DNA of 64,000 bases from Emticicia aquatilis (GCF_014644295.1 NZ_BMKK01000016.1:56048-120047), one strand, 5' to 3'. Shown: positions 53,450 to 63,194, counted from the first letter of the stretch. Notes: generated by a model from the letters alone, not told the origin. Made by a program: numbers and translations.

Positions 53450-55933
53450 ATGATTCGAAAGATAGTATCACGTCTCAGACTGATATTTAATAAAAACCTG
53501 TTTTATAACATTTCTTACGCTTGCGTGTTGATTTCTATCATCAGTTCGTGTACTCGCACCGTTCAGTTGGAAAGGGACGAATACCGCTTAAATAATTTTG
53601 AATTCAAAGGTAATAAAGAAATTTCAACCGAAGAACTCGAATTACTCATTCCGCCTACTCAAAAACCCAATCGACGCATTTTATACCTTCCTGTAACGCC
53701 TTATGTTGCATTTTACAATCTTGGCAAATCAATGTATAATGAAACTAAAATAACTGAAAGGCTCGAAAAATGGCAAGCAAAACTCAATAACTTACCAAAT
53801 CCAGTAAATTATGACGCAAAGATTGAGAGAAAAAGAAAGAAATATCAAAGCAAAGTAAGTGTTTACCGTGATAGACTCGACACCAAAGAAAACTGGTGGA
53901 TGAAAAATATTGGCGAAGCACCTGCCATCATTACCGAAAGTGCTATCAACAGAACAAGCAAAAGTATCAACGAATATTTATACAGTAAGGGCTTTTTTGA
54001 TAGCAAAGTGAAATATCAAATCGACTCGGTAAACACGAATAAACGCATCAAAATCACGTACTTGGTCGATGAAAAAAGGCCATATTTGCTCGATACAATT
54101 AGCTATATTGTTGAAGACAGAAAGGTTGATTCGCTCTTGAAAATTCATGCTCGAAAAAGTCTTTTACAGCGAAATGACAACGTAGATTTTAATAATATTG
54201 ATGCTGAAAAATTACGAATCGAGAGCTTATTGAAAGATAATGGTTACTTTAATTTTGTTTCAAAAAACTATATCAGTATTCAAATTGACACGACCGACTA
54301 TATCAAGCGTGGTTTTAAAGTAAATTTGGCGGTAAATATTCGTAATCCAGCTCAGAAAGACCAACACGACCAATTTACGCTCGAATCTATCAACTTTATT
54401 TCGGCCGATGCTTCGACTGATAATTCTCAAAAGATTGATACAACCAATGTCGAACTCAACAGTATTCGATACACTTTTATTGGCAAGAAATTTCCAGCTA
54501 AAATTCTTGATAAGAAAATTCTGATTCGTCCCAATCAGTTGTTTAAAGCCTCGTTGGTCAACGAAACTAATCGTCAACTTTATGGCCTCGACCAATTTGC
54601 TTTTGCCAATGTAAAATTCACACAATTGCCTGATAATAAACTAAGAGCCGATATTATTGCTCCGACCAATCCGAAATATACGACGGCCTATAATTTCGAC
54701 CTTAACAATATCAATAATATTTTGGGAGGAGGGGCAAGTGTGTCGTTACGTGCCAGAAATTTATTGAGTATCTTGGAAACTACCGAACTTGGGATTCGAG
54801 CCAATCTCGAAGGACAACCAGGGTTGGATTCCACGACTCAAAGAAGCCGAGAACTGGGGGCAAATCTGGCATTAAATATTCCTAAAATTATATTTTTGAG
54901 TAAATTTTCAAATCTTTTAAGTCTGAAAAGTCCACGTACACAGCTGGCGGTCAGTTTTAATAATTCCAAACAAAGATTATTTGAACGACAAGTATTTCGT
55001 CTGACAGGTAATTACTCATGGCAACGCTCAAAATATGAAACGGTTTTGATTTCTCCGTTCGATATTAACTTAATAAATACTCCTTACAAAAGTGAAAGTT
55101 TTGAGCAGGTTTTATTAGATAATCCAAATCTGAAAGTACTTTACGACCCTCAGTTTGTATCAAGTATCAATGCAACTTATGTATTTAATAATCAAGAACA
55201 AGGTAAAAATATTCGAGCCAGATACTTACGCTTTTTTGTTGAGTCGGGTGGTACGGCTTTAAACTTTTTCCCGAACAAAGATAAAATCAATTTTATTGAC
55301 CAAATTTTCCCCTTGGATACAGTAAAACGGGCATATTTTAGGTTTATTAAACTAAATGTAGATTTCAGAAAATACATTCCTATCAATAAGCGTGACTCGT
55401 GGGCGTACCGCCTCAATTTGGGCGTTGCACACCCCTACGGACAAAACCAAGCAATGCCGTTTGAGAAAAATTTCTTTATTGGTGGGCCTAACAGTATTCG
55501 AGCTTGGCGACCACGTACACTCGGGCCTGGTTCGGCTTTGGGGACAACAATCAATAACCGTTTCTCGCAACAACCAGGTGATATTCTGCTCGAAACGAGC
55601 ATCGAATACCGCAAATATATGTTCAGATTCATTGGTAACTGGAATGCTGGCTTTTTCGTTGATGCGGGAAATGTCTGGAAATGGTATCAGATTGACACAA
55701 AATATAACCAAGCAAATTTTGATTGGACACGATTTTATAAAGAATTTGCGGTTGGTACTGGTGCGGGTATTCGCCTTGACTTAGATTATTTTGTTGCTCG
55801 TTTCGACTGGGGAGTGAAAGTTTTTGACCCTGCAAAAGCAACTGGAGAAAGATTTGTACTCGATAATCTGAAACTGGGTAGAAATAATGAATATTTCCCC
55901 GTGTTTCATTTTGCTATTGGATATCCGTTTTAG
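53450..55933 (+). CDS. tamL: TamL: lipoprotein BamA-like assembly factor
   Basis: 827 aa. A hydrophobic N-terminus with lipobox SIISSC gives a predicted lipidated Cys34, unusual for an Omp85 barrel but characteristic of TamL in Bacteroidota. POTRA-like domains follow (about 40-330; NFEFKGNKEISTEELELLIPP, RIKITYLVDE, LDTISYIV). The C-terminal surface-antigen barrel runs to residue 827, with the FFIGGPNSIRAWRPRTLGPGS loop (about 675) and FARFDWGVKVFDP and HFAIGYPF terminal strands. TamL works with TamB in outer-membrane assembly. No tamB is next to it here. Confidence 0.92.
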   Translation: MIRKIVSRLRLIFNKNLFYNISYACVLISIISSCTRTVQLERDEYRLNNFEFKGNKEISTEELELLIPPTQKPNRRILYLPVTPYVAFYNLGKSMYNETKITERLEKWQAKLNNLPNPVNYDAKIERKRKKYQSKVSVYRDRLDTKENWWMKNIGEAPAIITESAINRTSKSINEYLYSKGFFDSKVKYQIDSVNTNKRIKITYLVDEKRPYLLDTISYIVEDRKVDSLLKIHARKSLLQRNDNVDFNNIDAEKLRIESLLKDNGYFNFVSKNYISIQIDTTDYIKRGFKVNLAVNIRNPAQKDQHDQFTLESINFISADASTDNSQKIDTTNVELNSIRYTFIGKKFPAKILDKKILIRPNQLFKASLVNETNRQLYGLDQFAFANVKFTQLPDNKLRADIIAPTNPKYTTAYNFDLNNINNILGGGASVSLRARNLLSILETTELGIRANLEGQPGLDSTTQRSRELGANLALNIPKIIFLSKFSNLLSLKSPRTQLAVSFNNSKQRLFERQVFRLTGNYSWQRSKYETVLISPFDINLINTPYKSESFEQVLLDNPNLKVLYDPQFVSSINATYVFNNQEQGKNIRARYLRFFVESGGTALNFFPNKDKINFIDQIFPLDTVKRAYFRFIKLNVDFRKYIPINKRDSWAYRLNLGVAHPYGQNQAMPFEKNFFIGGPNSIRAWRPRTLGPGSALGTTINNRFSQQPGDILLETSIEYRKYMFRFIGNWNAGFFVDAGNVWKWYQIDTKYNQANFDWTRFYKEFAVGTGAGIRLDLDYFVARFDWGVKVFDPAKATGERFVLDNLKLGRNNEYFPVFHFAIGYPF

Positions 55934-55936
55934 AGA

Positions 55937-55969
55937 AAGGAAGACTTCGCTAAAAATGAAGCCTTCCTT
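55937..55969 (+). terminator. Hairpin after tamL
   Basis: AAGGAAG-A-CTTC (55937-55948) and GAAG-C-CTTCCTT (55958-55969) form a stem with one mismatch. The following T-run is weak. Confidence 0.55.
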
Positions 55970-56053
55970 AATATCCCCCCAATTTATTGGGTGATGTAAA
56001 TCATATTTCAAAGCAAAAAGAGTAGCTATTTTTGAAAAAATAAATTTTCAAAA

Positions 56054-56158
56054 ATGACAACATATTACATAGTCGGAGCGGTGATTATTTTACATTTCTT
56101 GGTAGGCTTTGGTTATTTGATTTATAAAATCAGTGGCCCAAAAAAGAAAGACACTTGA
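56054..56158 (+). CDS. Small single-pass membrane protein (34 aa)
   Basis: An ATG frame of 34 codons and TGA stop. A single hydrophobic helix (about residues 4-24; YIVGAVIILHFLVGFGYLIY) is followed by a basic tail (KISGPKKKD). This is the usual layout of a small inner-membrane protein with its C-terminus in the cytoplasm. It sits between tamL and a secreted protein, on the same strand. Coding is inferred from the helix plus basic tail and a good start; no homologue can be checked here. Confidence 0.5.
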   Translation: MTTYYIVGAVIILHFLVGFGYLIYKISGPKKKDT

Positions 56159-56184
56159 AATTTAATTTTATTATTTTCTAAAAC

Positions 56185-56700
56185 ATGAAAAAACTTTTCA
56201 TTTCACTCTTTATCTTCATTGGATTTACGGCCAATGCTTCATCACTAACGGATAGCATAAAAGTATTAGACTTTAAACCTTATAAAATCGACTATCCAAG
56301 CTCTTGGCGATTAAAGGCGGGCTGTGCAGTTAATGAATGTTCGATTTTATCTCCAGCCGATACACTTTCATGGCCTGATGGCTATACTGAAAGTATTAAT
56401 CTTACTTTCAATCCCCTACCTTCAGCAAGCTACACTGCCGACCAATATGCCACTTATTCGATTGGCTATTTGCCAAAGGTCGTCAAAAACTTCAAAGTTA
56501 TTGAGAAAAAGAAGCTAAAATCGAATGTAATCAGAGTAACGTACTCAGGCGAAAAAGACACCCATAAACAAACTTGGCGACAATATTACTACGTCAAATC
56601 AAGCAAGGTTTATATTGTTACGTTCTCTGCCGAAACCTCTAAATACCCTGCTTATCAGCCTTTTATCGAGCCATTTTTGAATAGTTTTACGCTGAAATAA
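56185..56700 (+). CDS. Small secreted protein of unknown function
   Basis: 171 aa. Signal peptide (KLFISLFIFIGFTANA) then a single beta-rich domain (KIDYPSSWRLKAGCAVNECSILSPADTLSWPDGY; VIRVTYSGEKDTHKQTWRQYYYV; VYIVTFSAETSKYPAYQPFIEPFLNSFTL). The organisation resembles the PsbP/DUF1795-like periplasmic fold, in which KIDYPSSW and FLNSFTL are typical first and last strands. Two cysteines may form a disulphide. Function unknown. It ends 2 bp from the convergent efflux operon. Confidence 0.75.
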   Translation: MKKLFISLFIFIGFTANASSLTDSIKVLDFKPYKIDYPSSWRLKAGCAVNECSILSPADTLSWPDGYTESINLTFNPLPSASYTADQYATYSIGYLPKVVKNFKVIEKKKLKSNVIRVTYSGEKDTHKQTWRQYYYVKSSKVYIVTFSAETSKYPAYQPFIEPFLNSFTLK

Positions 56701-56702
56701 GT

Positions 56703-57824
56703 TTACGCACTACGTTTGCGGTAATTCAGAATTGCTAAAAGATTAAAGAAAATAGCGAAAACTACGATTGCACCAAATTCTGGTAGCATATCAGTAAAGC
56801 CACTTCCTTTGATAAATATCGAACGGATAACTTTAACAAAATACATTGGCGGATTGCAATAGGCTATTACTTTTGCCCAAGTTGGCATACTATCAATGGG
56901 CGTATATAAACCACTCATTAATACAAATACCATCATAAAGAAAAAGGCAAAAAGTGTAGCTTGTTGCTGCGAATCTGAGAATGTGCTGAGTAATAGCCCG
57001 ATACCAAGCACGCTCAACAAATACACTCCCGAAAACAAGTAAATTAACAAATATGAACCTTGTGGAATGATTCTGAAAATAGCAAAAGCTACCAGCATAC
57101 CCATCGTAACGCTAATCATACCTAAAACCCAAAACGGAATGAGTTTTCCTAATATAAATTCATGTTTTTTGATGGGCGTTACGTTTATTTGCTCAATTGT
57201 ACCGATTTCTTTCTCAGAAACAATATTCAAACTTGCCAAAAAACTTCCAACCATAGTAACTAAAATGGCCAAGATTCCCGGAACCATAAACAGGTGATAA
57301 TCAATGTGCGGATTATACCAGTTGACATTCGTAATCTGAATTTGTGGCAAATCATTGAACCTCGGCAAGCGTATCCATTCTTCTCTAATCTCATTATTAA
57401 AATCGTTAATAATTTGAGTAGCAAAAGAGGACCCCAAACCTGCTTTTGTATTACTTACGGCATCAGCGGCCAAAGCTAAAGTGGCTTTATTTTCTTTGAT
57501 TAAATCACGCTCAAAGTGGGCAGGAATCGTAAGAATCAAATCGGTTTTACCATTTCCTACATTTTCAAGAGCTTTGCTATACGAATTATCATATTGCACC
57601 AATCGAAAATAACCCGAAGACGTAAGTTTTGAAGTCAATCGCTTCGAATAAGTCGAATGGTCTTGGTCAATGACACTAATGGATAAGTGTTTTATCTCAT
57701 AGTCGGCTGCCAATGGAATGATAATTAATTGTAGAATGGGCATGATAAACATCATCCGAAGAATGGTTTTATCTCTAAAAATCTGCCGAAATTCTTTTTG
57801 TAATATGAATGAAAGATTTCTCAT
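56703..57824 (-). CDS. ABC-2 type exporter permease (YbhR-like)
   Basis: 373 aa. One N-terminal membrane segment (about 23-41), a large extracytoplasmic domain (about 45-170; YDNSYSKALENVGNGKTDLILTIPAHFERDL), then five or six helices. The segment VSEKEIGTIEQINVTPIKKHEFILGKLIPFW (about 203-233) is the ABC-2 permease signature of the YbhR/YhhJ type. Last gene of the operon. Pairs with the permease encoded just upstream. Confidence 0.93.
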   Translation of the reverse strand: MRNLSFILQKEFRQIFRDKTILRMMFIMPILQLIIIPLAADYEIKHLSISVIDQDHSTYSKRLTSKLTSSGYFRLVQYDNSYSKALENVGNGKTDLILTIPAHFERDLIKENKATLALAADAVSNTKAGLGSSFATQIINDFNNEIREEWIRLPRFNDLPQIQITNVNWYNPHIDYHLFMVPGILAILVTMVGSFLASLNIVSEKEIGTIEQINVTPIKKHEFILGKLIPFWVLGMISVTMGMLVAFAIFRIIPQGSYLLIYLFSGVYLLSVLGIGLLLSTFSDSQQQATLFAFFFMMVFVLMSGLYTPIDSMPTWAKVIAYCNPPMYFVKVIRSIFIKGSGFTDMLPEFGAIVVFAIFFNLLAILNYRKRSA

Positions 57825-57912
57825 GTTAATGTTGAATTAGTTTTCCAAGACTTTGGAAGTTTTGCAAGCTTTAGAAGTCTAACCGTAATTGAATCAAATT
57901 TTCGCCTCAAGT

Positions 57913-59019
57913 TTATTCCAATCTAATTTTAAATTTCTTCATCGCTACCGCAAGATAGAAAACCGTCATGGCAACTAAAATCAAGGTTTGTTTCCAGATA
58001 AATTTAATTCCTAAGCCTTTCACCATGATACTGCTTACAATGCTGTAATACCATTTTGTAGGAATCAGATTACTAATAATTTGCATTGGAAGCGGCATAT
58101 TTTCGAGCGGAAACATAAATCCACTGAAAATCAATGCGGGCATCATGAGACCTACCAAAGAAATAAACATGGCTGTTTGTTGCTTATCTACTAAATTTGA
58201 GATTAATAAGCCCAATGAAAGCGTTGTGAAAATAAATAAGATACTCTCGGCCAAAAGCAAAAGAATATTCCCTCGAAGTGGCATGTCAAGCACGGTGTAA
58301 GCCAAAACTAAAATCAAAAGTACATCAATAAAGCACAATAAAAGATATGGAATGGCCTTCGTAATAACCACCATCAGAGGCCTCATAGGCGAAACCAATA
58401 AGATTTCCATCGTGCCTTTTTCTTTCTCTTTTACAATCGAAACAGAGGTCATCATGGCTCCCAACAACATCAAAATCAAAGTCATTACTCCTGGCACAAA
58501 GTTGAAACTGCTACTTAACTTGGGGTTATAAAGCATACTACTTTCTACATTAATTTGATAGGGAAATTTCTGCTCGCCAAAGATCTCGTTCTGATAATCT
58601 CGAAGAATCGCCGAAGCATAATTAATCATGATGTTTGAAGTATTTGGGTCAGTTGCATCGCCCACTAATCGAATTTGTGCTTGATTTGTATGCAACAAAC
58701 TCTCTCGAAATTTCGGAGGAAAAATCACGACCATTCTTAACTCATTTTTTCGGAATGCTTCTTCAATTTGACTTTCATGAGTTAGATTTTTTGTAACAGA
58801 AAAGTACCTACTTTGGTCGAAACGGTTGGTTAATAATTGCGTACTTTCATCATGCGATAAATCTAAAATGCCAATATTTGAATTTTTAACCTCATTTGAT
58901 AAGGCAAAACCAAACAAAAGCATCATCATTACAGGCATTCCGAGCAAAATGACTAAACTTCTGGTATCACGTAATACGTGCCAAAATTCTTTGCGTATGA
59001 AGGAGAAGAATAGTTTCAT
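57913..59019 (-). CDS. ABC-2 type exporter permease (YbhS-like)
   Basis: 368 aa from the ATG at 59019; an earlier start at 59037 adds six residues. Same architecture as its partner: an N-terminal helix, a large external domain, and a five- or six-helix core with VSIVKEKEKGTMEILLVSPMRPLMVVITKAIPYLLL (about 195-230). The two permeases are separated by 88 bp. With the two ATPases, an adaptor and a TolC they form a tripartite exporter. Confidence 0.93.
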   Translation of the reverse strand: MKLFFSFIRKEFWHVLRDTRSLVILLGMPVMMMLLFGFALSNEVKNSNIGILDLSHDESTQLLTNRFDQSRYFSVTKNLTHESQIEEAFRKNELRMVVIFPPKFRESLLHTNQAQIRLVGDATDPNTSNIMINYASAILRDYQNEIFGEQKFPYQINVESSMLYNPKLSSSFNFVPGVMTLILMLLGAMMTSVSIVKEKEKGTMEILLVSPMRPLMVVITKAIPYLLLCFIDVLLILVLAYTVLDMPLRGNILLLLAESILFIFTTLSLGLLISNLVDKQQTAMFISLVGLMMPALIFSGFMFPLENMPLPMQIISNLIPTKWYYSIVSSIMVKGLGIKFIWKQTLILVAMTVFYLAVAMKKFKIRLE

Positions 59020-59076
59020 ATATTGAAAGCTAAGCACATGGTGAAAAATAGTTTATATTATTTTGTGGTTTTGTTC

Positions 59077-59147
59077 GACCCTATTCGGGGTCGAATATTG
59101 ATAGAAAATATATTGACTACTACCAATATCTGACCCCGAATGGGGTC
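59077..59147. repeat. REP-like inverted pair inside the efflux operon
   Basis: Two palindromes, GACCCTATTCGGGGTC (59077-59092) and GACCCCGAATGGGGTC (59132-59147), are inverted copies of each other (15 of 16 bases) with flanking AATATTG/CAATATC extending the pairing. The layout is that of paired REP elements. It lies between an ATPase gene and a permease gene. Confidence 0.65.
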
Positions 59148-59220
59148 AAACTTCAAAGGTTTTGAAGGTATAAACTAATTATAAACAGCTACTTATGAGC
59201 CGTTAGTTTTAATTAAAAAA

Positions 59221-59967
59221 TTATTCCCCACGCTTGGCTTGGCGAGCCAATTTGAGAAATACGCCCTCCATTGAATCTGTTTCAAATTGTTCTTTTAATT
59301 GATGTGGTGTATCAAGTGCTGAAATTGAGCCATCAACCATTATCGAAACTCTATTACAATATTCGGCCTCGTCCATGTAGTGCGTCGTTACGAAAATTGT
59401 AATTCCTGCGTCGGTAGCTTCATAAATCATATCCCAAAATTGGCGGCGAGTGATTGGGTCAACGCCACCCGTTGGTTCATCTAAGAACACAATTTTAGGT
59501 TGATGCAAAATGGCCGTTGAAAACGAAATTTTTTGTTTCCAGCCTAAGGGCAAAGAACCAACCAATTTATTGGCTTCTTTTTCCATACCCAATCTCCCAA
59601 TCAAATCGTTGCCTTTTTCTTTCAATTCTTTTCGAGAAAGTCCATAAATTCCACCGAAAAACTCGATATTTTCTCTTACCGTTAGATTTTCGTACAAAGA
59701 AAACTTCTGACTCATATAGCCAATGTGCTTTTTAATCAACTCATTTTCTTTATAAACATCATAGCCAGCAACCATTGCCTCGCCCGAAGTGGGTGAAAGC
59801 AAACCACACAAAATACGCATGGCGGTTGTTTTGCCAGCTCCGTTGGCTCCCAAAAAACCAAATATTTCTCCAGATTTCACTTCAAAACTAATCGCATTGA
59901 CAGCCGTAAAATCGCCGAAAGTCTTGGTCAATTTATTCGTTTTTATGACAATTTCTTCGTTAAGCAT
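59221..59967 (-). CDS. ABC transporter ATPase (YbhF C-terminal-half type)
   Basis: 248 aa. Walker A GANGAGKTTAMR (about 39-50), signature variant GSLPLGWKQKISF (about 137-149) in place of LSGGQ, Walker B IVFLDEPTGGVDP (about 159-171), and switch His in TTHYMDEAEY. The LPLGW form is usual in the second ATPase of YbhF-type pairs. Overlaps the next upstream ATPase by 8 bp. Confidence 0.95.
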   Translation of the reverse strand: MLNEEIVIKTNKLTKTFGDFTAVNAISFEVKSGEIFGFLGANGAGKTTAMRILCGLLSPTSGEAMVAGYDVYKENELIKKHIGYMSQKFSLYENLTVRENIEFFGGIYGLSRKELKEKGNDLIGRLGMEKEANKLVGSLPLGWKQKISFSTAILHQPKIVFLDEPTGGVDPITRRQFWDMIYEATDAGITIFVTTHYMDEAEYCNRVSIMVDGSISALDTPHQLKEQFETDSMEGVFLKLARQAKRGE

Positions 59968-60877
59968 CTTGCATGAGTTTTATAAAAGTATCTTCGATAT
60001 CGGGATTAATGGTCTCAATAGAAACATTTGTATGATTACGATGGGCAAGATATGCTCTAAGTTTTTCGTCGCTCGAAGTAGGTGTTTTTACTTGTAAATG
60101 ATGATGCTGACCAAAAGCAAAACAAGAAACAGCATCGGTGTAAGCACGTAAATCTTTCAGAAGTTGATACATATTATCGCTGCTTACGGCAAAGAGATTT
60201 TGTTTATTCTTGGTAAGAATACCTTCGAGTGTATCTACATCTAAAATTTTGGAATTTTGAATCAGAGCAATTCTATCACAGAGTTTTGCTTCGTCCATGT
60301 AGGGTGTAGAGACAATTATCGTAATTCCTCGTTCTTTTAATCGGCCCAACATTTCCCAAAATTCTTTCCTCGAAACAGGGTCAACACCCGTGGTGGGTTC
60401 ATCTAAAAACAAGACTTTGGGCTCATGAATCAAAGCACAACAAAGTGCTAATTTTTGCTTCATACCTCCCGAAAGTTTGCCAGCCAAACGCTTTTTGAAA
60501 GGCTCGATTTGCACATAAATATCTCGAATCAACTCAAAGTTTTCTTCTACGGTTGTACCAAAAACCGTGGCAAAAAAATTAAGATTTTCTTCGATGCTTA
60601 GGTCTTGGTAAAGCGAAAACTTTCCGGGCATATACCCTACAATTTGTCTGATTTGCTTGAGATCTTTTATTACATCAAAACCTGCAACTGTGGCTTTGCC
60701 CGAATCGGGAATAAGTAGGGTTGTCAGGATTCTGAAAAGTGTTGTTTTTCCTGCACCATCAGCACCAATAAGTCCGAACAACTCGCCCGATTTTACTTCA
60801 AAACTTACATTATCAAGTGCCTTTACTATGCCTTTTTCGTAGGTTTTGGTAATATTTTCAATAATTACTGATGACAT
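59960..60877 (-). CDS. ABC transporter ATPase (YbhF N-terminal-half type)
   Basis: 305 aa. Walker A GADGAGKTTLFR (about 37-48), signature LSGGMKQKLALCC (about 134-146), and Walker B VLFLDEPTTGVDP (about 155-167). The switch histidine position reads STPYMDEAKL, so the usual His is replaced by Pro, which suggests this ATPase site may be weak. In E. coli both ATPases are fused in YbhF; here they are two genes with an 8-bp overlap. Confidence 0.95.
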   Translation of the reverse strand: MSSVIIENITKTYEKGIVKALDNVSFEVKSGELFGLIGADGAGKTTLFRILTTLLIPDSGKATVAGFDVIKDLKQIRQIVGYMPGKFSLYQDLSIEENLNFFATVFGTTVEENFELIRDIYVQIEPFKKRLAGKLSGGMKQKLALCCALIHEPKVLFLDEPTTGVDPVSRKEFWEMLGRLKERGITIIVSTPYMDEAKLCDRIALIQNSKILDVDTLEGILTKNKQNLFAVSSDNMYQLLKDLRAYTDAVSCFAFGQHHHLQVKTPTSSDEKLRAYLAHRNHTNVSIETINPDIEDTFIKLMQDA

Positions 60878-60888
60878 ATCGGCTTCGT

Positions 60889-61872
60889 TTAAAATTTCAC
60901 TTCCCCATACATTCCAATCTTGACAAATCCATCATTTTTTACCTTGATTTTAGCCGCATAAACTAAGTTTTCTCGCTCATCTTTGGTCTGAATGGTCTTA
61001 GGCGTAAATTCTGCTTTGTTCGAAATCCAAGAAATTGTACCCTGCATTTCTTTATAAGAGTCTTTGCCGTTATCAATGAAAATCTTCACAGGCTGATTTA
61101 CTTTTACTTGTCCAAGTTGGGTTCCCGAAATATAAGCACGAAGCGTCATGGTGCTTAAATCGGCAATTTTATACAATGGTTTCCCCATACCTGTCATTTC
61201 ATTCGACTCAGCGTATTTCACCAAAACCGTTCCTGCAATTGGATTGATGATTTTACAATGACCTAACTGTTCTTCAATCTGTGCCACACGCACTTTGAGC
61301 GGTTGGGATTCGCTTAAAATACCACGATTTTGGATGCCAATTTGCTCTTTTTGTGAGGTAATTTGCTGAGTAATAACGTCAATTTGGCTTTGCGTACTTG
61401 CCATTTGCTTTTTTAAAACTTCAATTTGACCAACAATATCGTCTAATTGTTTAGTGGGTGCAGCTTCGGCATTTACTAAATTTTGTAGGCGTTTGCGTTC
61501 TTTCTCAAAAAGTGAAAGTTGCTCTTTTTGAGTAGCCAACATCGCTCTTTGTGTTTCAATCTGTTTCTCTAAAATTCGCACTTGTGGTGTTGCCTCATTT
61601 TGTTTGAGTTTCAGAGCTGCAATACTTGCCTCAGCTTGTGCTTTTTGTAAGCTAATATTCTGACAATCAACTTGTCCGACCTCCTGCCCTATTTTTAAGG
61701 CATCACCTTCGGTAAGGTTTAGGCTCAATAATTTACCAGTAGATTCTGATGAAATAATAATCTCTTCTGCTTCAAAAACGCCAGTGGCATCAAAATCGGT
61801 TTTAGAAGAATTACAGGCCGTGATACCGAGTGTTAAGGCTACGGCAAAATATGTTTGATAAATGGTTTTCAT
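60889..61872 (-). CDS. HlyD-family periplasmic adaptor (lipoprotein)
   Basis: 327 aa. Lipobox ending in Cys20 (TLGITAC) predicts a lipid anchor. A biotinyl-lipoyl-like half (about 30-80; GKLLSLNLTEGDALKIGQEVGQVDC), a long coiled coil (about 80-195), the second half of the lipoyl domain (CKIINPIAGTVLVKYAESNEM), and a beta-barrel domain (about 230-310) are visible. It joins the ABC permeases to TolC. The genes for all components are adjacent. Confidence 0.94.
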   Translation of the reverse strand: MKTIYQTYFAVALTLGITACNSSKTDFDATGVFEAEEIIISSESTGKLLSLNLTEGDALKIGQEVGQVDCQNISLQKAQAEASIAALKLKQNEATPQVRILEKQIETQRAMLATQKEQLSLFEKERKRLQNLVNAEAAPTKQLDDIVGQIEVLKKQMASTQSQIDVITQQITSQKEQIGIQNRGILSESQPLKVRVAQIEEQLGHCKIINPIAGTVLVKYAESNEMTGMGKPLYKIADLSTMTLRAYISGTQLGQVKVNQPVKIFIDNGKDSYKEMQGTISWISNKAEFTPKTIQTKDERENLVYAAKIKVKNDGFVKIGMYGEVKF

Positions 61873-61896
61873 AAGATTTATGCTTTAGGCGTTTGC

Positions 61897-63162
61897 TTAA
61901 TTTCCTTTCAAGATTTTTATATTATTGATAATCTGCATCTGTTGAATTTGGTGTAAACTCAAATTTTGCTTGGCAATTGATTCATTATCAACTTCTGAAA
62001 TATAATCGCTGACGGTTACCATGCCATTTTCGAGTCGATTTTCTGCAATTTTCTTCATGTAGCCACGAATTTCTATGAGTCTTTGGTCTTCTTTGATTTG
62101 ATCTTGAAGTTTTAGAAAGTCTTCGTTTTGAACCACCAATTTCAACTGGGTTTGTTGCAGAAAAAGAGCCTTTTGTTGTTCGATTTTTTCTTTATTGATA
62201 TCTATTTGACGTAAATCGGAAGATTTTGTTTTCAAATAAAAATTAGAAAGTGGCACACGAAGAGCAACTCCTCCGATGAAATAAGTAGCAAAATCAGGTG
62301 AAAGCATATTCAAACCAGGGCGACCATAACCACCTGTCGCGAATAAATTCAACTTTGGAGCATACTTCGATTTTACAGCCAATTTGTTGGCCTCGGCAAG
62401 TGATTTTTGGGCATCAAAGAATTTGAGTTCTGGGCGGTCGATGCTTACATTATCAGCCAATGCCAAACGTGGTTCTTCCAGCGTGGTGGTTTCTAAGAAA
62501 TCTTTGCCTGTTAAAATCGAAAGCCCTTTCAAGGCTGCTAATTTCCTACTCTTAATTTCTCTTTGTTGCTGTTTCAACTCAATCAATCGAGCTTCGAGTA
62601 TCATCAGATTACTTTTAATAGCTGTACCGTTATCAAGGTTAGCACTTTGTTTTTTTAGCTGATTTTCAATATCATTTTTTATAACTTCAGTATTTTGATA
62701 TTGTTTTTCGGCCAATAAAGCACCAAAATATAAATTTGAAATCTGCTCACGTATCTGGTACAAACTGCTTTCAATACTTCTTGAATCGGCATTCGCATTA
62801 GCCATTGCTACTTGCTTTTGACTTTTGGTAGCACCGCCATCCCAGATTGTTTGGGTCAATTCTAAAGTTGCTTTATATTGGTCTTTAGAGATTGTTGGCA
62901 CTTGAATATTGGGCAATGAAATGGGTAAACTCGTGACGGCCGATTGCCAAGTGGCTTGCCCACCAATAAAAGTTTGGGGCAAATAATTTTTATTGAGTGC
63001 TGCTATTTGCAAGGCTTCAGCCTCGCTTACCAAAGGTAAAATTTTAGCTTGGGGGTTATTTCGTTCAGCCCAATCAATGCACGATTGTAGCGAAGTTTGC
63101 CCCGAAACCAACAGTCCTTTGAGTAGCAGTAAAAGCGTAAGTAAAGTGCTAATTTGTTTCAT
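61897..63162 (-). CDS. TolC-family outer-membrane efflux protein
   Basis: 421 aa. Signal peptide (TLLTLLLLLKGLLVSGQ). Two outer-membrane-efflux repeats dominated by long helices: about 50-200 (LELTQTIWDGGATKSQKQVAMANANADSRSIESSLYQIR) and about 230-400 (APKLNLFATGGYGRPGLNMLSPDFATYFIGGVALRVPLSNF). First structural gene of the operon after tetR, with a 32-bp gap. Confidence 0.94.
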   Translation of the reverse strand: MKQISTLLTLLLLLKGLLVSGQTSLQSCIDWAERNNPQAKILPLVSEAEALQIAALNKNYLPQTFIGGQATWQSAVTSLPISLPNIQVPTISKDQYKATLELTQTIWDGGATKSQKQVAMANANADSRSIESSLYQIREQISNLYFGALLAEKQYQNTEVIKNDIENQLKKQSANLDNGTAIKSNLMILEARLIELKQQQREIKSRKLAALKGLSILTGKDFLETTTLEEPRLALADNVSIDRPELKFFDAQKSLAEANKLAVKSKYAPKLNLFATGGYGRPGLNMLSPDFATYFIGGVALRVPLSNFYLKTKSSDLRQIDINKEKIEQQKALFLQQTQLKLVVQNEDFLKLQDQIKEDQRLIEIRGYMKKIAENRLENGMVTVSDYISEVDNESIAKQNLSLHQIQQMQIINNIKILKGN

Positions 63163-63194
63163 TTGGATACTATTTTTATAAATTCTTTCAATTA

